This document shows, piece by piece, positions 32,545 through 43,850 of a DNA stretch of 64,000 bases. Origin of the DNA: Callipepla californica brunnescens (lineage: Eukaryota; Chordata; Aves; Galliformes; Odontophoridae). Under the pieces are notes generated by a model. It was given only the letters and a program-made list of their open reading frames with translations, was not told the origin of the DNA and made no database searches. The stretch is taken from NCBI GenBank assembly GCA_023055505.1, contig JALIRH010000096.1, forward strand, positions 471,501 through 535,500. The letters run 5' to 3'. The number at the start of each line of letters is the position of its first letter. The stretch's first letter is position 1. Position numbers and translations under genes: made by a program.

Positions 32545-34022
32545 AACCCAAAACCAAACCCCAGGCCTACCCCTTCTCTCACCCTGACACTCGAACCAAA
32601 CCTCCGCCTAAACCTAACCCTAATATCTAAGCCTAAGCCTAACCCTTCCAATTGCCCTAGCCCTAACACTAACCCTTTTCCTATACCTAACCCTGACCTC
32701 ACCCCTGATCCTAACCTTTCCCTAACCCTAACACCAACCCGTAACATCATTTGAATCCTAATCCTATTCCAAACCTTAACCCTATCCCAAGGCCTAACCC
32801 TACTCTGACCTTTACACTCCAACTAACCCAACCTCGATCAATAAATACAAATGGAATCCTAAACCTAAACCTAAACCTAAACCTACTGCTAACACCACAA
32901 GTCAGCCTACTTTTCTCCCTAAATCTAATCATAAATCTCAAAAAATCTTTGTCCCTAACCCTAATCATAAATCCAGTCCAAACTCTGAAACTTTCCCAAA
33001 ACCTATGCCTATTCCTAACACTTACTCTTACCCTAAGTCTATCCCTAACACTAACCCTTCTCCCAGACACAACCCTAAAGCCAACACTAATCCTAACCTA
33101 ATCTTTATCCTAATCCTAAACCTAATCCTAACTCTTACCCTAATTCTAACTCTACCCTAACCCTAACTCTGACCCTCAGGCCAAACCCACATTTAAGCAC
33201 AACCCTAATCCCGACACCTAGCATCAGATTACCACAACCCTAACGGAACCCTACCCCTAACACTAATGCTATGACTATCCCAAACCCTAACCCAAGTACT
33301 AGACCAAACCATACCCCTATCCCTCACTCTAAAACTAACAACCCTAACTAAACTCTAACCGTAACCCTATCCCTAATACTAACACTAATCATCTTTTAAA
33401 CACCAATGTTATTCCTATTCCTAAACCTTACCCAATCTCCAAATGAAATCCAAGGCCGGTGCCTTCTCACACCCTAACGATCAAACCAAACCTACATCTA
33501 AACCTAACCCTAAATCCAATCTTTACCCTAAACCATACACTTGCCCTGGCCTTAACACTAACCCTTTCCCTATACCTAACCCTAACCCTAACCTTAACAC
33601 TAATTTGAGGCCTATCCCTAGTAGGAACCCAAAACCTAATTGGAATCTGAATCCTGTTCTTAACCTTAACCCTAACACGACTTAACTCTACTCTGACCCT
33701 AAAAGTCAAATGAACCCTACTCCTTACCCTAAACCTCAATCTAAACCTAAACCTAACCCTAAACCTAAACTTCACAAGAACACTCAACCTAATCCTAGCA
33801 CTAACCTAAACTAAAACTAAAACAACTTTTTTGCTAACCCTAATCCTAAATCTAACCCTAACCCCAAAACTCCCCCAAACCTGACCCTAAACCTAATCCA
33901 CTCCAAAATCCTTACCCTAACCCTAACCCCAAACACCCTAATACTAGAACTAAAGCAATCCTTCACCCTAACCCTAAAACTAACAATTTAACTTTGACCC
34001 TAAAACTCAAATTCACCCTACA
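32545..34022 (-). repeat. CCCTAA-type diverged array in block A
   Basis: C-rich on plus (CCCTAACC, CCTAAACC), the opposite strand sense to 11989-22671. Reverse-complemented landmarks match the G-rich DNA of the same block: GTGAGAGAAGGGGTAGGCC corresponds to 36990-37015, and GGTAATCTGATGCT to 37131-37144. It is therefore an inverted paralogue rather than a fresh telomere. Open frames are artefacts. Confidence 0.9.
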
Positions 34023-34040
34023 TACACTTTATGCTACCTA

Positions 34041-37000
34041 GGTTAGGGTCAGGCTCAATCTGGGTTTTGTGTTGGGGTCAAAGGGATAGGGTTAGGGTAG
34101 AGTTCGAGTTAGGATGAAGGTAATGCTTACAGATATGTTTAGAGAATGGAACAGGGTTAGGGTTAAGGTTAGGGTAAGGTTGAAGGTTAGGCTCAGGGAC
34201 AGATTTAGGGTTAGAGTTTGGGTTCCTTTTAGGTTTAGGGATAGGGTTAGGGTACGGTTAGGTATTGTACAACGCTAAGTGTTAGCTTCTGGGTAAGGGA
34301 TAGGGTTAGGGTAAGGGTTAGATTCAGGGTTAGGGTTAGCATTAGCATCAGGGTTAGGGTTATGGTAAGAGTTAGGATAGGGAATGGGATACAGTTAGGG
34401 TAAGGGTTAGGAATAGGGTTAGGGTTACATTAAGGTTAGGGTTAGTGTTTGGATCAGGGGTAGGGTTAGGAATAAAGTTAGAGTAAGGGCTAGGATTAGG
34501 GTTAGGGTTAGGGTAGGGATACGGTTAGGGTAGAGTTAAGGTTAGGGTAGGGTTAGGGTAAGGGTTAGGGTTAGGGTTAGGGTTAGGTTAGGGTTTGGGT
34601 TATGGTAAGAGTTAGGATAGGGATTGTGATACGGTTAGGGTAAGGGTTAGGAATAGGGATAGGGTTTGATTAGGGTAAGGGTTATTGTTTGGATTAGGGG
34701 TAGGGTTACGAATAAAGTAAGAGTTAGGGCTAGGATTAGGGTTAGGGTTCGGGATTGGATTAGTGTTAGGGTAAGGAGTAAAGTTAGAGTTAGTGTTAGG
34801 ATTAGGGTTAGGGTAAAGTAGGGTTAGGGGTAGGGTTAGGGTTAGGGTTAGGGTAGGGTTAGGGTTAGGGTTTGGGTTAGGCTAGGGTTAGGGTAAGGGT
34901 AAGGTTTAGGGTTAGGGTTAGGGTTAGGGATAGGGTAGGGTTAGGGTTAGGGTTAGGGTTAGGGTTAGGGTTAGGGTTAGGGTTAGGGTTAGGGTTAGGG
35001 TTAGGGTTAGGGTTAGGGTTAGGGTTAGGGTTAGGGTTAGGGTTAGGGTTAGGTAAGAGTTAGGGTTAGGGTAAGAATTAGGATAGGAATTGTGATACAG
35101 TTAAGGTAAGGGTTAGGAATTAGAGTTAGGGTTAGGGTTAGGATTAGGTTTAGGGTTAGGTTAGGGTTAGGGTTAGGGTTAAGGTTAGAGTTAGGGTTAG
35201 GGTTAGGGTTAGGGTTAGGGTAAGAATTAGGATAGGGATTGTGATACAGTTAAGGTAAGGGTTAGGAATTAGGGTTAGGGTTAGGTTTAGGTTAGGGTTG
35301 GGGTTAGGGTTAGGGTTAGGGTTAGGGTTAGGGTTAGGGTAAAATTAGGGTTCGGGTTAGTGTTAGGGTTAGGGTTAAATTTATTGTTAGGTTTAGGGTT
35401 AAGGTTAGAGTTAGGGTTAGGGTTGAGGTTAGGGTTAGGGTTAGGTTAGGGTTAGGGTTAGGGTTAGGTTAGGGTTAGGGTTAGGGTTAAGGTGAGAGAT
35501 AGGGTTAGGGTTAGGTAAGGGTTAGGGTTAGGGTAAGAATTAGGATAGGGATTGTGATACAGTTAAGGTAAGGGTTAGGAATTAGGGTTAGGGTTAGGTT
35601 TAGGTTTAGGTTTAGGGTTAGGGTTAGGGTTAGTGTTAGGGTAGGTTAGGGTTAGGGTATGGTATGGTTAGTGTTAGGGTAGGGTAAGGGTTAGCATTAG
35701 GTTTAGGGTTAGGGTTAGGGTTAGATTAGGTTAGGGCTAGGGTTAGGGTTAGGGTTAGGGTTAGGGTTAATGTAGTTTAGGGCTAGGGTTAGGGTTAGGG
35801 TTAGGATAGGGTTAATGTAGGGTTAGGGTTAGTGCTAGGAATCAATTTGGAGGAAGGAAAAGGTATAGGAATTGGTTCATTGTTAGCGTTAGTCTTCAGG
35901 GTTAGGGTTCGGATTTAGCACTATGTTTCAGGTTCCTTTTAGGTTTAGTGATAAGGATTAGGGGTACGTTTAGGTATTGTACAATGCTAAGTGTTAGCTT
36001 CTGGGTGGGGGTTGGGGTTAGATTAAGGGTGAGGGTTAGGGTTAGGACTAGATTTAGGATTAGGTTTAGGAATAGGTTTTCTTTGATTGTTAGGGTGAGA
36101 GAAAGGTTAGGCCTTGGGTTTGTTTTTGGAATAGTTTTGGGTTTCAGAATAGGAATTGGGTTAGTATTTGGAATCTGATTGCTTTAGTATTAGTGTTAGG
36201 GTGGGGGTTAGAAGTTAGGTGAGCGTTGTGGTAATCTAATGCTTTGTGTTAGGCTTAGGGTTGGGCTTTTACTTGAGGTTGGTGTTAGGGTCAGCTTTAG
36301 TTTGAAGGTAGATTTCGAGTTTAAATTGTGGTCATGCTTTGGATTAGTTTTAGAGTTAGGGTAAGATTTAGGTTTCCTTTCAGTGTTAGGCTGTGAGAAT
36401 TGTAGGCTTTGTGTTTTTGGGTTTGTGTTGGGTTTAGGAATTGGAATAGTGTTTGGGATAGTATTAGCGTTAAGGCTGGGGTTAGAGTTAGGTGATGGCT
36501 GTGGTAATCTAATGCTTTGTGTTAGGTTTAGGGTTGGGCTTCAATCTGGGGTTGGTTTTAAGGTCCCATTTAGATTTCAGGAAGAATTGGAGTTAAATTG
36601 AGGTAACGGTTAGGATTAGATTTAGGGTTCTGATAAGGGTTAGGTTAGGGTTAGGGTTTGGTTCCAAGTTGTTTTTAGGGTTAGGGTTAACGTTAGGTTT
36701 CAGGATAGGGTTAGGAATATAGCTAGGTGTTAGGTAAGGTTTAGTCCTGGGGTTTCAGTTCGGGTTAGGTGAAGCGTTAGTTTTACAGTTAGAAGACATG
36801 TTAGGGTTAGGGTTAGGTTTTGGTGTAGATTTAGGTTTAGGGTAAGGGTTAGGGATGTAGATGAAGGTTTAGTGGAAGGGGTAGGGTTCTCTTTAGTTTT
36901 AGGACCAGGGAAGGGTCCTAAAAGGGCCTTGGCTAAGGGTGAGTTTTAGTATTTGATTTAGCGTTGCGTTCAGGTCTAGGTTAGTTTGAGTGTCAGGCTG

Positions 37001-37642
37001 AGAGAAGGGGTAGGCCTTGGGTTTGGTTCTGGCTTAGTGTTAGGTTTAGGAATAGGAATAGTTTTGGTGTTTGGATTGGGTTTGGGGTTAGTAGTAGGGA
37101 TTGGATTGGGGTTAGTGTTAGGTGAGATCTGCGGTAATCTGATGCTTTCTTTGAGGCTTGAGGTTTGAGCTTAAACGTGGTGTTGGTTTTAGGGTAGGAT
37201 TTAGGGCTAGGGTTTGGTTGAGGGTAGCATTAGGTTTAGGTTTAGGGGAAGGGTTTTGGTTAGGGTAGAGGTTAGAATTCTGGTTTGGGTTAGGAATAGG
37301 GTTCTGGACAAGGTAAGGATTTAGTCCTAGGTTTCCAGTTAGGGTAAGGTGAAGTGCTGGTGTTCTAGTTAGGAGAAGAGTTAGGTTGAGGTTTCGGGTT
37401 AGGTTTTTTTGTCGATTTAGGTTTTAGGTAAGGGGTAGATTTTAGACAACATGAGCTTTCTGGTCAGAGTAGGGTTAGGCCTTAGAATATGGATAAGATT
37501 AGGATAAATGTAGGGTTAGTTTCGGGTTTAGGTTAGTTTGAGTGTTAGGCTGAGAGAAGGGGAGGGCCTTGGGTTTGGGTTTGGTTTAGGGTTAAGATAA
37601 GGTTTAGGAATAGGAGTAGGTTTGGGGTTTGGATTGGGTTTG
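34041..37642 (+). repeat. TTAGGG-type array in block A, with near-perfect telomere tract
   Basis: G-rich on plus. A near-perfect (TTAGGG)n tract of about 115 bp lies at about 34938-35053. Around it are units carrying AGGATAGGGATTGTGATACAGTTAAGG. From about 35830 onward comes the diverged satellite also found at 22377-23865, including the empty site of the solo LTR (about 36015-36025). Confidence 0.92.
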
Positions 37643-37800
37643 GACTTGACAGTGACTCCCCACTGAACCATAACATCAGGGCCCCATAAATATCATCGGA
37701 ATTGGCAACACAAACGGTTTGATAGTAGCTACCCGATCTTCAGGTCCTCTGATTGGAATGAACTCAGCACTTTGCTGGCTGTTCCTTGCACCTCCCACCC
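37643..37800 (-). pseudogene. pro: Copied protease/pol tag, block B
   Basis: Duplicate of the truncated retroviral end (same IPIRGPEDRVATIKPF coding remnant). It is sandwiched between G-rich DNA on the left and C-rich DNA on the right. Not an independent insertion: no LTR and no target-site duplication. Confidence 0.85.
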
Positions 37801-37829
37801 CACCTAATGTATGTGATGATTTGTATGAT

Positions 37830-39309
37830 GTAACCCAAAACCAAACCCCAGGCCTACCCCTTCTCTCACCCTGACACTCCAACCAAACCTCCGCCTAAAC
37901 CTAACCCTAATATCTAAGCCTAAGCCTAACCCTTCCAATTGCCCTAGCCCTAACACTAACCCTTTTCCTATACCTAACCCTGACCTCAACCCTGATCCTA
38001 ACCTTTCCCTAACCCTAACACCAACCCGTAACATCATTTGAATCCTAATCCTATTCCAAACCTTAACCCTATCCCAAGGCCTAACCCTACTCTGACCTTT
38101 ACACTCCAACTAACCCAACCTCGATCAATAAATACAAATGGAATCCTAAACCTAAACCTAAACCTAAACCTACTGCTAACACCACAAGTCAGCCTACTTT
38201 TCTCCCTAAATCTAATCATAAATCTCAAAAAATCTTTGTCCCTATCCCTAATCATAAATCCAGTCCAAACTCTGAAACTTTCCCAAAACCTATGCCTATT
38301 CCTAACACTTACTCTTACCCTAAGTCTATCCCTAACACTAACCCTTCTCCCAGACACAACCCTAAAGCCAACACTAATCCTAACCTAATCTTTATCCTAA
38401 TCCTAAACCTAATCCTAACTCTTACCCTAATTCTAACTCTACCCTAACCCTAACTCTGACCCTCAAACCAAACCCACATTTAAGCACAACCCTAATCCCG
38501 ACACCTAGCATCAGATTACCACAACCCTAACGGAACCCTAACCCTAACACTAATGCTATGACTATCCCAAACCCTAACCCAAGTACTAGACCAAACCATA
38601 CCCCTATCCCTCACTCTAAAACTAACAACCCTAACTAAACTCTAACCGTAACCCTATCCCTAATACTAACACTAATCATCTTTTAAACACCAATGTTATT
38701 CCTATTCCTAAACCTTACCCAATCTCCAAATGAAATCCAAGGCCGGTGCCTTCTCACACCCTAACGATCAAACCAAACCTACATCTAAACCTAACCCTAA
38801 ATCCAATCTTTACCCTAAACCATACACTTGCCCTGGCCTTAACACTAACCCTTTCCCTATACCTAACCCTAACCCTAACCTTAACACTAATTTGAGGCCT
38901 ATCCCTAGTAGGAACCCAAAACCTAATTGGAATCTGAATCCTGTTCTTAACCTTAACCCTAACACGACTTAACTCTACTCTGACCCTAAAAGTCAAATTA
39001 ACCCTACTCCTTACCCTAAACCTCAATCTAAACCTAAACCTAACCCTAAACCTAAACTTCACAAGAACACTCAACCTAATCCTAGCACTAACCTAAACTA
39101 AAACTAAAACAACTTTTTTGCTAACCCTAATCCTAAATCTAACCCTAACCCCAAAACTCCCCCAAACCTGACCCTAAACCTAATCCACTCCAAAATCCTT
39201 ACCCTAACCCTAACCCCAAACACCCTAATACTAGAACTAAAGCAATCCTTCACCCTAACCCTAAAACTAACAATTTAACTTTGACCCTAAAACTCAAATT
39301 CACCCTACA
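37830..39309 (-). repeat. CCCTAA-type array in block B
   Basis: Copy of 32545-34022 at +5,287 with only scattered substitutions. No genes. Confidence 0.9.
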
Positions 39310-39327
39310 TACACTTTATGCTACCTA

Positions 39328-42300
39328 GGTTAGGGTCAGGCTCAATCTGGGTTTTGTGTTGGGGTCAAAGGGATAGGGTTAGGGTAGAGTTCGAGTTAGG
39401 ATGAAGGTAATGCTTACAGATATGTTTAGAGAATGGAACAGGGTTAGGTTTAAGGTTAGGGTAAGGTTGAAGGTTAGGCTCAGGGACAGATTTAGGGTTA
39501 GAGTTTGGGTTCCTTTTAGGTTTAGGGATAGGGTTAGGGTACGGTTAGGTATTGTACAACGCTAAGTGTTAGTTTCTGGGTAAGGGATAGGGTTAGGGTA
39601 AGGGTTAGATTCAGGGTTAGGGTTAGCATTAGCATCAGGGTTAGGGTTATGGTAAGAGTTAGGATAGGGAATGGGATACAGTTAGGGTAAGGGTTAGGAA
39701 TAGGGTTAGGGTTACATTAAGGTTAGGGTTAGTGTTTGGATCAGGGGTAGGGTTAGGAATAAAGTTAGAGAAAGGGCTAGGATTAGGGTTAGGGTTAGGG
39801 TAGGGATACGGTTAGGGTAGAGTTAAGGTTAGGGTAGGGTTAGGGTTAGGGTAAGGGTTAGGGTTAGGGTTAGGGTTAGGGTTAGGTTAGGGTTTGGGTT
39901 ATGGTAAGAGTTAGGATAGGGATTGTGATACGGTTAGGGTAAGGGTTAGGAATAGGGATAGGGTTTGATTAGGGTAAGGGTTATTGTTTGGATTAGGGGT
40001 AGGGTTACGAATAAAGTTAGAGTTAGGGCTAGGATTAGGGTTAGGGTTCGGGATTGGATTAGTGTTAGGGTAAGGAATAAAGTTAGAGTTAGTGTTAGGA
40101 TTAGGGTTAGGGTAAAGTAGGGTTAGGGGTAGGGTTAGGGTTAGGGTTAGGGTTAGGGTTAGGGTAGGGTTAGGGTTAGGGTTTGGGTTAGGCTAGGGTT
40201 AGGGTAAGGGTTAGGGTTAGGGTTAGGGTTAGGGTTAGGGTTAGGGTAGGGTTAGGGTTAGGGTTAGGGTTAGGGTTAGGGTTAGGGTAGGGTTAGGGTT
40301 AGGGTTAGGGTTAAGGTTAAATTTATTGTTAGGGTTAGGGTTAGGGTTAGGGTTAGGGTTAGGGTTAGGGTTAGGGTTAGGGTAGGGTTAGGGTTAGGGT
40401 TAGGGTTAGGGTTAGGTTAGGGTTGGGGTTAGGGTTAGGGTTAGGGTTAGGTTTAGGTTTAGGGTATGCTTAGGGTTAGGGTAAAATTAGGGTTAGGGTT
40501 AGTGTTAGGGTTAGGGTTGAGGTTAGGGTTAGGGTTAGGTTTAGGGTTAGGTAAGGGTTAGGGTTAGGGTAAGAATTAGGATAGGGATTGTGATACAGTT
40601 AAGGTAAGGGTTAGGAATTAGAGTTAGGGTTAGGGTTAGGATTAGGGTTAGGGTTAGGTTAGGGTTAGGGTTAGGGTTAAGGTTAGAGTTAGGGTTAGGG
40701 TTAGGGTTAGGGTTAGGTTAGGGTTAGGGTTAGGGTAAGAATTATGATAGGGATTGTGATACAGTTAAGGTAAGGGTTAGGAATTAGGGTTAGGGTTAGG
40801 GTTAGGTTTAGGTTTAGGTTTAGGTTTAGGGTTAGGGTTAGGGTTAGGGTTAGGGTAGGGTTAGGGTTAGGGTTAGGGTTAGGGTTAGGGTTAAATTTAT
40901 TGTTAGGGTTAGGGTTAGGGTTAGGGTTAGGGTTAGGGTAGGGTTAGGGTTAGGGTTAGGGTTAGTGTTAGGTTAGGGTTAAGGTTAGGGTTTGGGTATG
41001 CTTAGGGTTAGGGTAAAATTAGGGTTAGGGTTAGTGTTAGGGTTAGGGTTAAATTTATTGTTAGGTTTAGGGTTAAGGTTAGAGTTAGGGTTAGGGTTGA
41101 GGTTAGGGTTAGGGTTAGGGTTAGGGTTAAGGTGAGAGTTAGGGTTAGGGTTAGGGTAAGAATTAGGATATGGATTGTGATACAGTTAAGGTAAGGGTTA
41201 GGAATTAGAGTTAGGGTTAGGGTTAGGATTAGGGTTAGGGTTAGGTTAGGGTTAGGGTTAGGGTTAGGGTAGGGTTAGGGTTAGGGTTAGGGTTAAGGTT
41301 AAATTTATTGTTAGGGTTAGGGTTAGGGTTAGGGTTAGGGTTAGGGTTAGGGTTAGGGTTGGGGTTAGGGTTAGGGTTAGGGTTAGGGTAAAATTAGGGT
41401 TAGGGTTAGTGTTAGGGTTAGGGTTAAATTTATTGTTAGGTTTAGGGTTAAGGTTAGAGTTAGGGTTAGGGTTGAGGTTAGGGTTAGGGTTAGGTTAGGG
41501 TTAGGGTTAGGGTTAGGTTAGGGTTAGGGTTAGGGTTAAGGTGAGAGATAGGGTTAGGGTTAGGTAAGGGTTAGGGTTAGGGTAAGAATTAGGATAGGGA
41601 TTGTGATACAGTTAAGGTAAGGGTTAGGAATTAGGGTTAGGGTTAGGGTTAGGTTTAGGTTTAGGTTTAGGGTTAGGGTTAGGGTTAGTGTTAGGGTAGG
41701 TTAGGGTTAGGGTATGGTAGGGTTAGTGTTAGGGTAGGGTAAGGGTTAGCATTAGGTTTAGGGTTAGGGTTAGGGTTAGATTAGGTTAGGGCTAGGGTTA
41801 GGGTTAGGGTTAGGGTTAATGTAGTTTAGGGCTAGGGTTAGGGTTAGGGTTAGGATAGGGTTAATGTAGGGTTAGGGTTAGTGCTAGGAATCAATTTGGA
41901 GGAAGGAAAAGGTATAGGAATTGGTTCATTGTTAGCGTTAGTCTTCAGGGTTAGGGTTCGGATTTAGCACTATGTTTCAGGTTCCTTTTAGGTTTAGTGA
42001 TAAGGATTAGGGGTACGTTTAGGTATTGTACAATGCTAAGTGTTAGCTTCTGGGTGGGGGTTGGGGTTAGATTAAGGGTGAGGGTTAGGGTTAGGACTAG
42101 ATTTAGGATTAGGTTTAGGAATAGGTTTTCTTTGATTGTTAGGGTGAGAGAAAGGTTAGGCCTTGGGTTTGTTTTTGGAATAGTTTTGGGTTTCAGAATA
42201 GGAATTGGGTTAGTATTTGGAATCTGATTGCTTTAGTATTAGTGTTAGGGTGGGGGTTAGAAGTTAGGTGAGCGTTGTGGTAATCTAATGCTTTGTGTTA

Positions 42301-43691
42301 GGCTTAGGGTTGGGCTTTTACTTGAGGTTGGTGTTAGGGTCAGCTTTAGTTTGAAGGTAGATTTAGACTTTAAATTGTGGTCATGCTTTGGATTAGTTTT
42401 AGAGTTAGGGTAAGATTTAGGTTTCCTTTCAGTGTTAGGCTGTGAGAATTGTAGGCTTTGTGTTTTTGGGTTTGTGTTGGGTTTAGGAATTGGAATAGTG
42501 TTTGGGATAGTATTAGCGTTAAGGCTGGGGTTAGAGTTAGGTGATGGCTGTGGTAATCTAATGCTTTGTGTTAGGTTTAGGGTTGGGCTTCAATCTGGGG
42601 TTGGTTTTAAGGTCCCATTTAGATTTCAGGAAGAATTGGAGTTAAATTGAGGTAACGGTTAGGATTAGATTTAGGGTTCTGATAAGGGTTAGGTTAGGGT
42701 TAGGGTTTGGTTCCAAGTTGTTTTTAGGGTTAGGGTTAACGTTAGGTTTCAGGATAGGGTTAGGAATATAGCTAGGTGTTAGGTAAGGTTTAGTCCTGGG
42801 GTTTCAGTTCGGGTTAGGTGAAGCGTTAGTTTTACAGTTAGAAGACATGTTAGGGTTAGGGTTAGGTTTTGGTGTAGATTTAGGTTTAGGGTAAGGGTTA
42901 GGGATGTAGATGAAGGTTTAGTGGAAGGGGTAGGGTTCTCTTTAGTTTTAGGACCAGGGAAGGGTCCTAAAAGGGCCTTGGCTAAGGGTGAGTTTTAGTA
43001 TTTGATTTAGCGTTGCGTTCAGATCTAGGTTAGTTTGAGTGTCAGGCTGAGAGAAGGGGTAGGCCTTGGGTTTGGTTCTGGCTTAGTGTTAGGTTTAGGA
43101 ATAGGAATAGTTTTGGTGTTTGGATTGGGTTTGGGGTTAGTAGTAGGGATTGGATTGGGGTTAGTGTTAGGTGAGATCTGCGGTAATCTGATGCTTTCTT
43201 TGAGGCTTGAGGTTTGAGCTTAAACGTGGTGTTGGTTTTAGGGTAGGATTTAGGGCTAGGGTTTGGTTGAGGGTAGCATTAGGTTTAGGTTTAGGGGAAG
43301 GGTTTTGGTTAGGGTAGAGGTTAGAATTCTGGTTTGGGTTAGGAATAGGGTTCTGGACAAGGTAAGGATTTAGTCCTAGGTTTCCAGTTAGGGTAAGGTG
43401 AAGTGCTGGTGTTCTAGTTAGGAGAAGAGTTAGGTTGAGGTTTCGGGTTAGGTTTTTTTGTCGATTTAGGTTTTAGGTAAGGGGTAGATTTTAGACAACA
43501 TGAGCTTTCTGGTCAGAGTAGGGTTAGGCCTTAGAATATGGATAAGATTAGGATAAATGTAGGGTTAGTTTCGGGTTTAGGTTAGTTTGAGTGTTAGGCT
43601 GAGAGAAGGGGAGGGCCTTGGGTTTGGGTTTGGTTTAGGGTTAAGATAAGGTTTAGGAATAGGAGTAGGTTTGGGGTTTGGATTGGGTTTG
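39328..43691 (+). repeat. TTAGGG-type array in block B
   Basis: Copy of 34041-37642, expanded by 762 bp in its middle. It has several tracts of 6 to 10 perfect TTAGGG units between about 40120 and 41380, and the diverged satellite from about 41880. A second empty site for the solo LTR is at about 42064-42074. Confidence 0.9.
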
Positions 43692-43850
43692 GACTTGACA
43701 GTGACTCCCCACTGAACCATAACATCAGGGCCCCATAAATATCATCGGAATTGGCAACACAAACGGTTTGATAGTAGCTACCCGATCTTCAGGTCCTCTG
43801 ATTGGAATGAACTCAGCACTTTGCTGGCTGTTCCTTGCACCTCCCACCCC
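43692..43850 (-). pseudogene. pro: Copied protease/pol tag, block C
   Basis: Third copy of the truncated retroviral end, +6,049 from block B, with the same GACTTGACAG variant as block B. Confidence 0.85.

Larger units (their letters stand above)
32356..37642 (+). repeat. Tandem block A (5,287 bp)
   Basis: First of three head-to-tail blocks. It starts in the retroviral pro/pol end and finishes in GGATTGGGTTTG, followed at once by the same retroviral sequence. Matching landmarks are offset by exactly 5,287 bp from block B. Order inside: retroviral tag, C-rich CCCTAA-type DNA to about 34022, an 18-bp spacer, then G-rich TTAGGG-type DNA. Confidence 0.92.
37643..43691 (+). repeat. Tandem block B (6,049 bp)
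   Basis: Second block. The retroviral tag (37643 to about 37800) matches 32356 onward with one early difference (GACTTGACAG against GACTTGATAG). C-rich DNA follows to about 39309, the strand switch at 39310-39327, then G-rich DNA. It is 762 bp longer than block A because of extra near-perfect telomere repeats and ATTTATTGTTAGGG-containing units at about 40200-41460. Confidence 0.92.

Noticed and set aside
34938..35053. True chromosome end
   Set aside because: Telomere-type DNA is interstitial, mostly degenerate, occurs in both orientations and is flanked by unique sequence on both sides.
37643..37800. Independent retroviral insertion
   Set aside because: It has the same truncation point and the same flanking satellite as 32356 onward, with no LTR or target-site duplication, so it was copied with its block.
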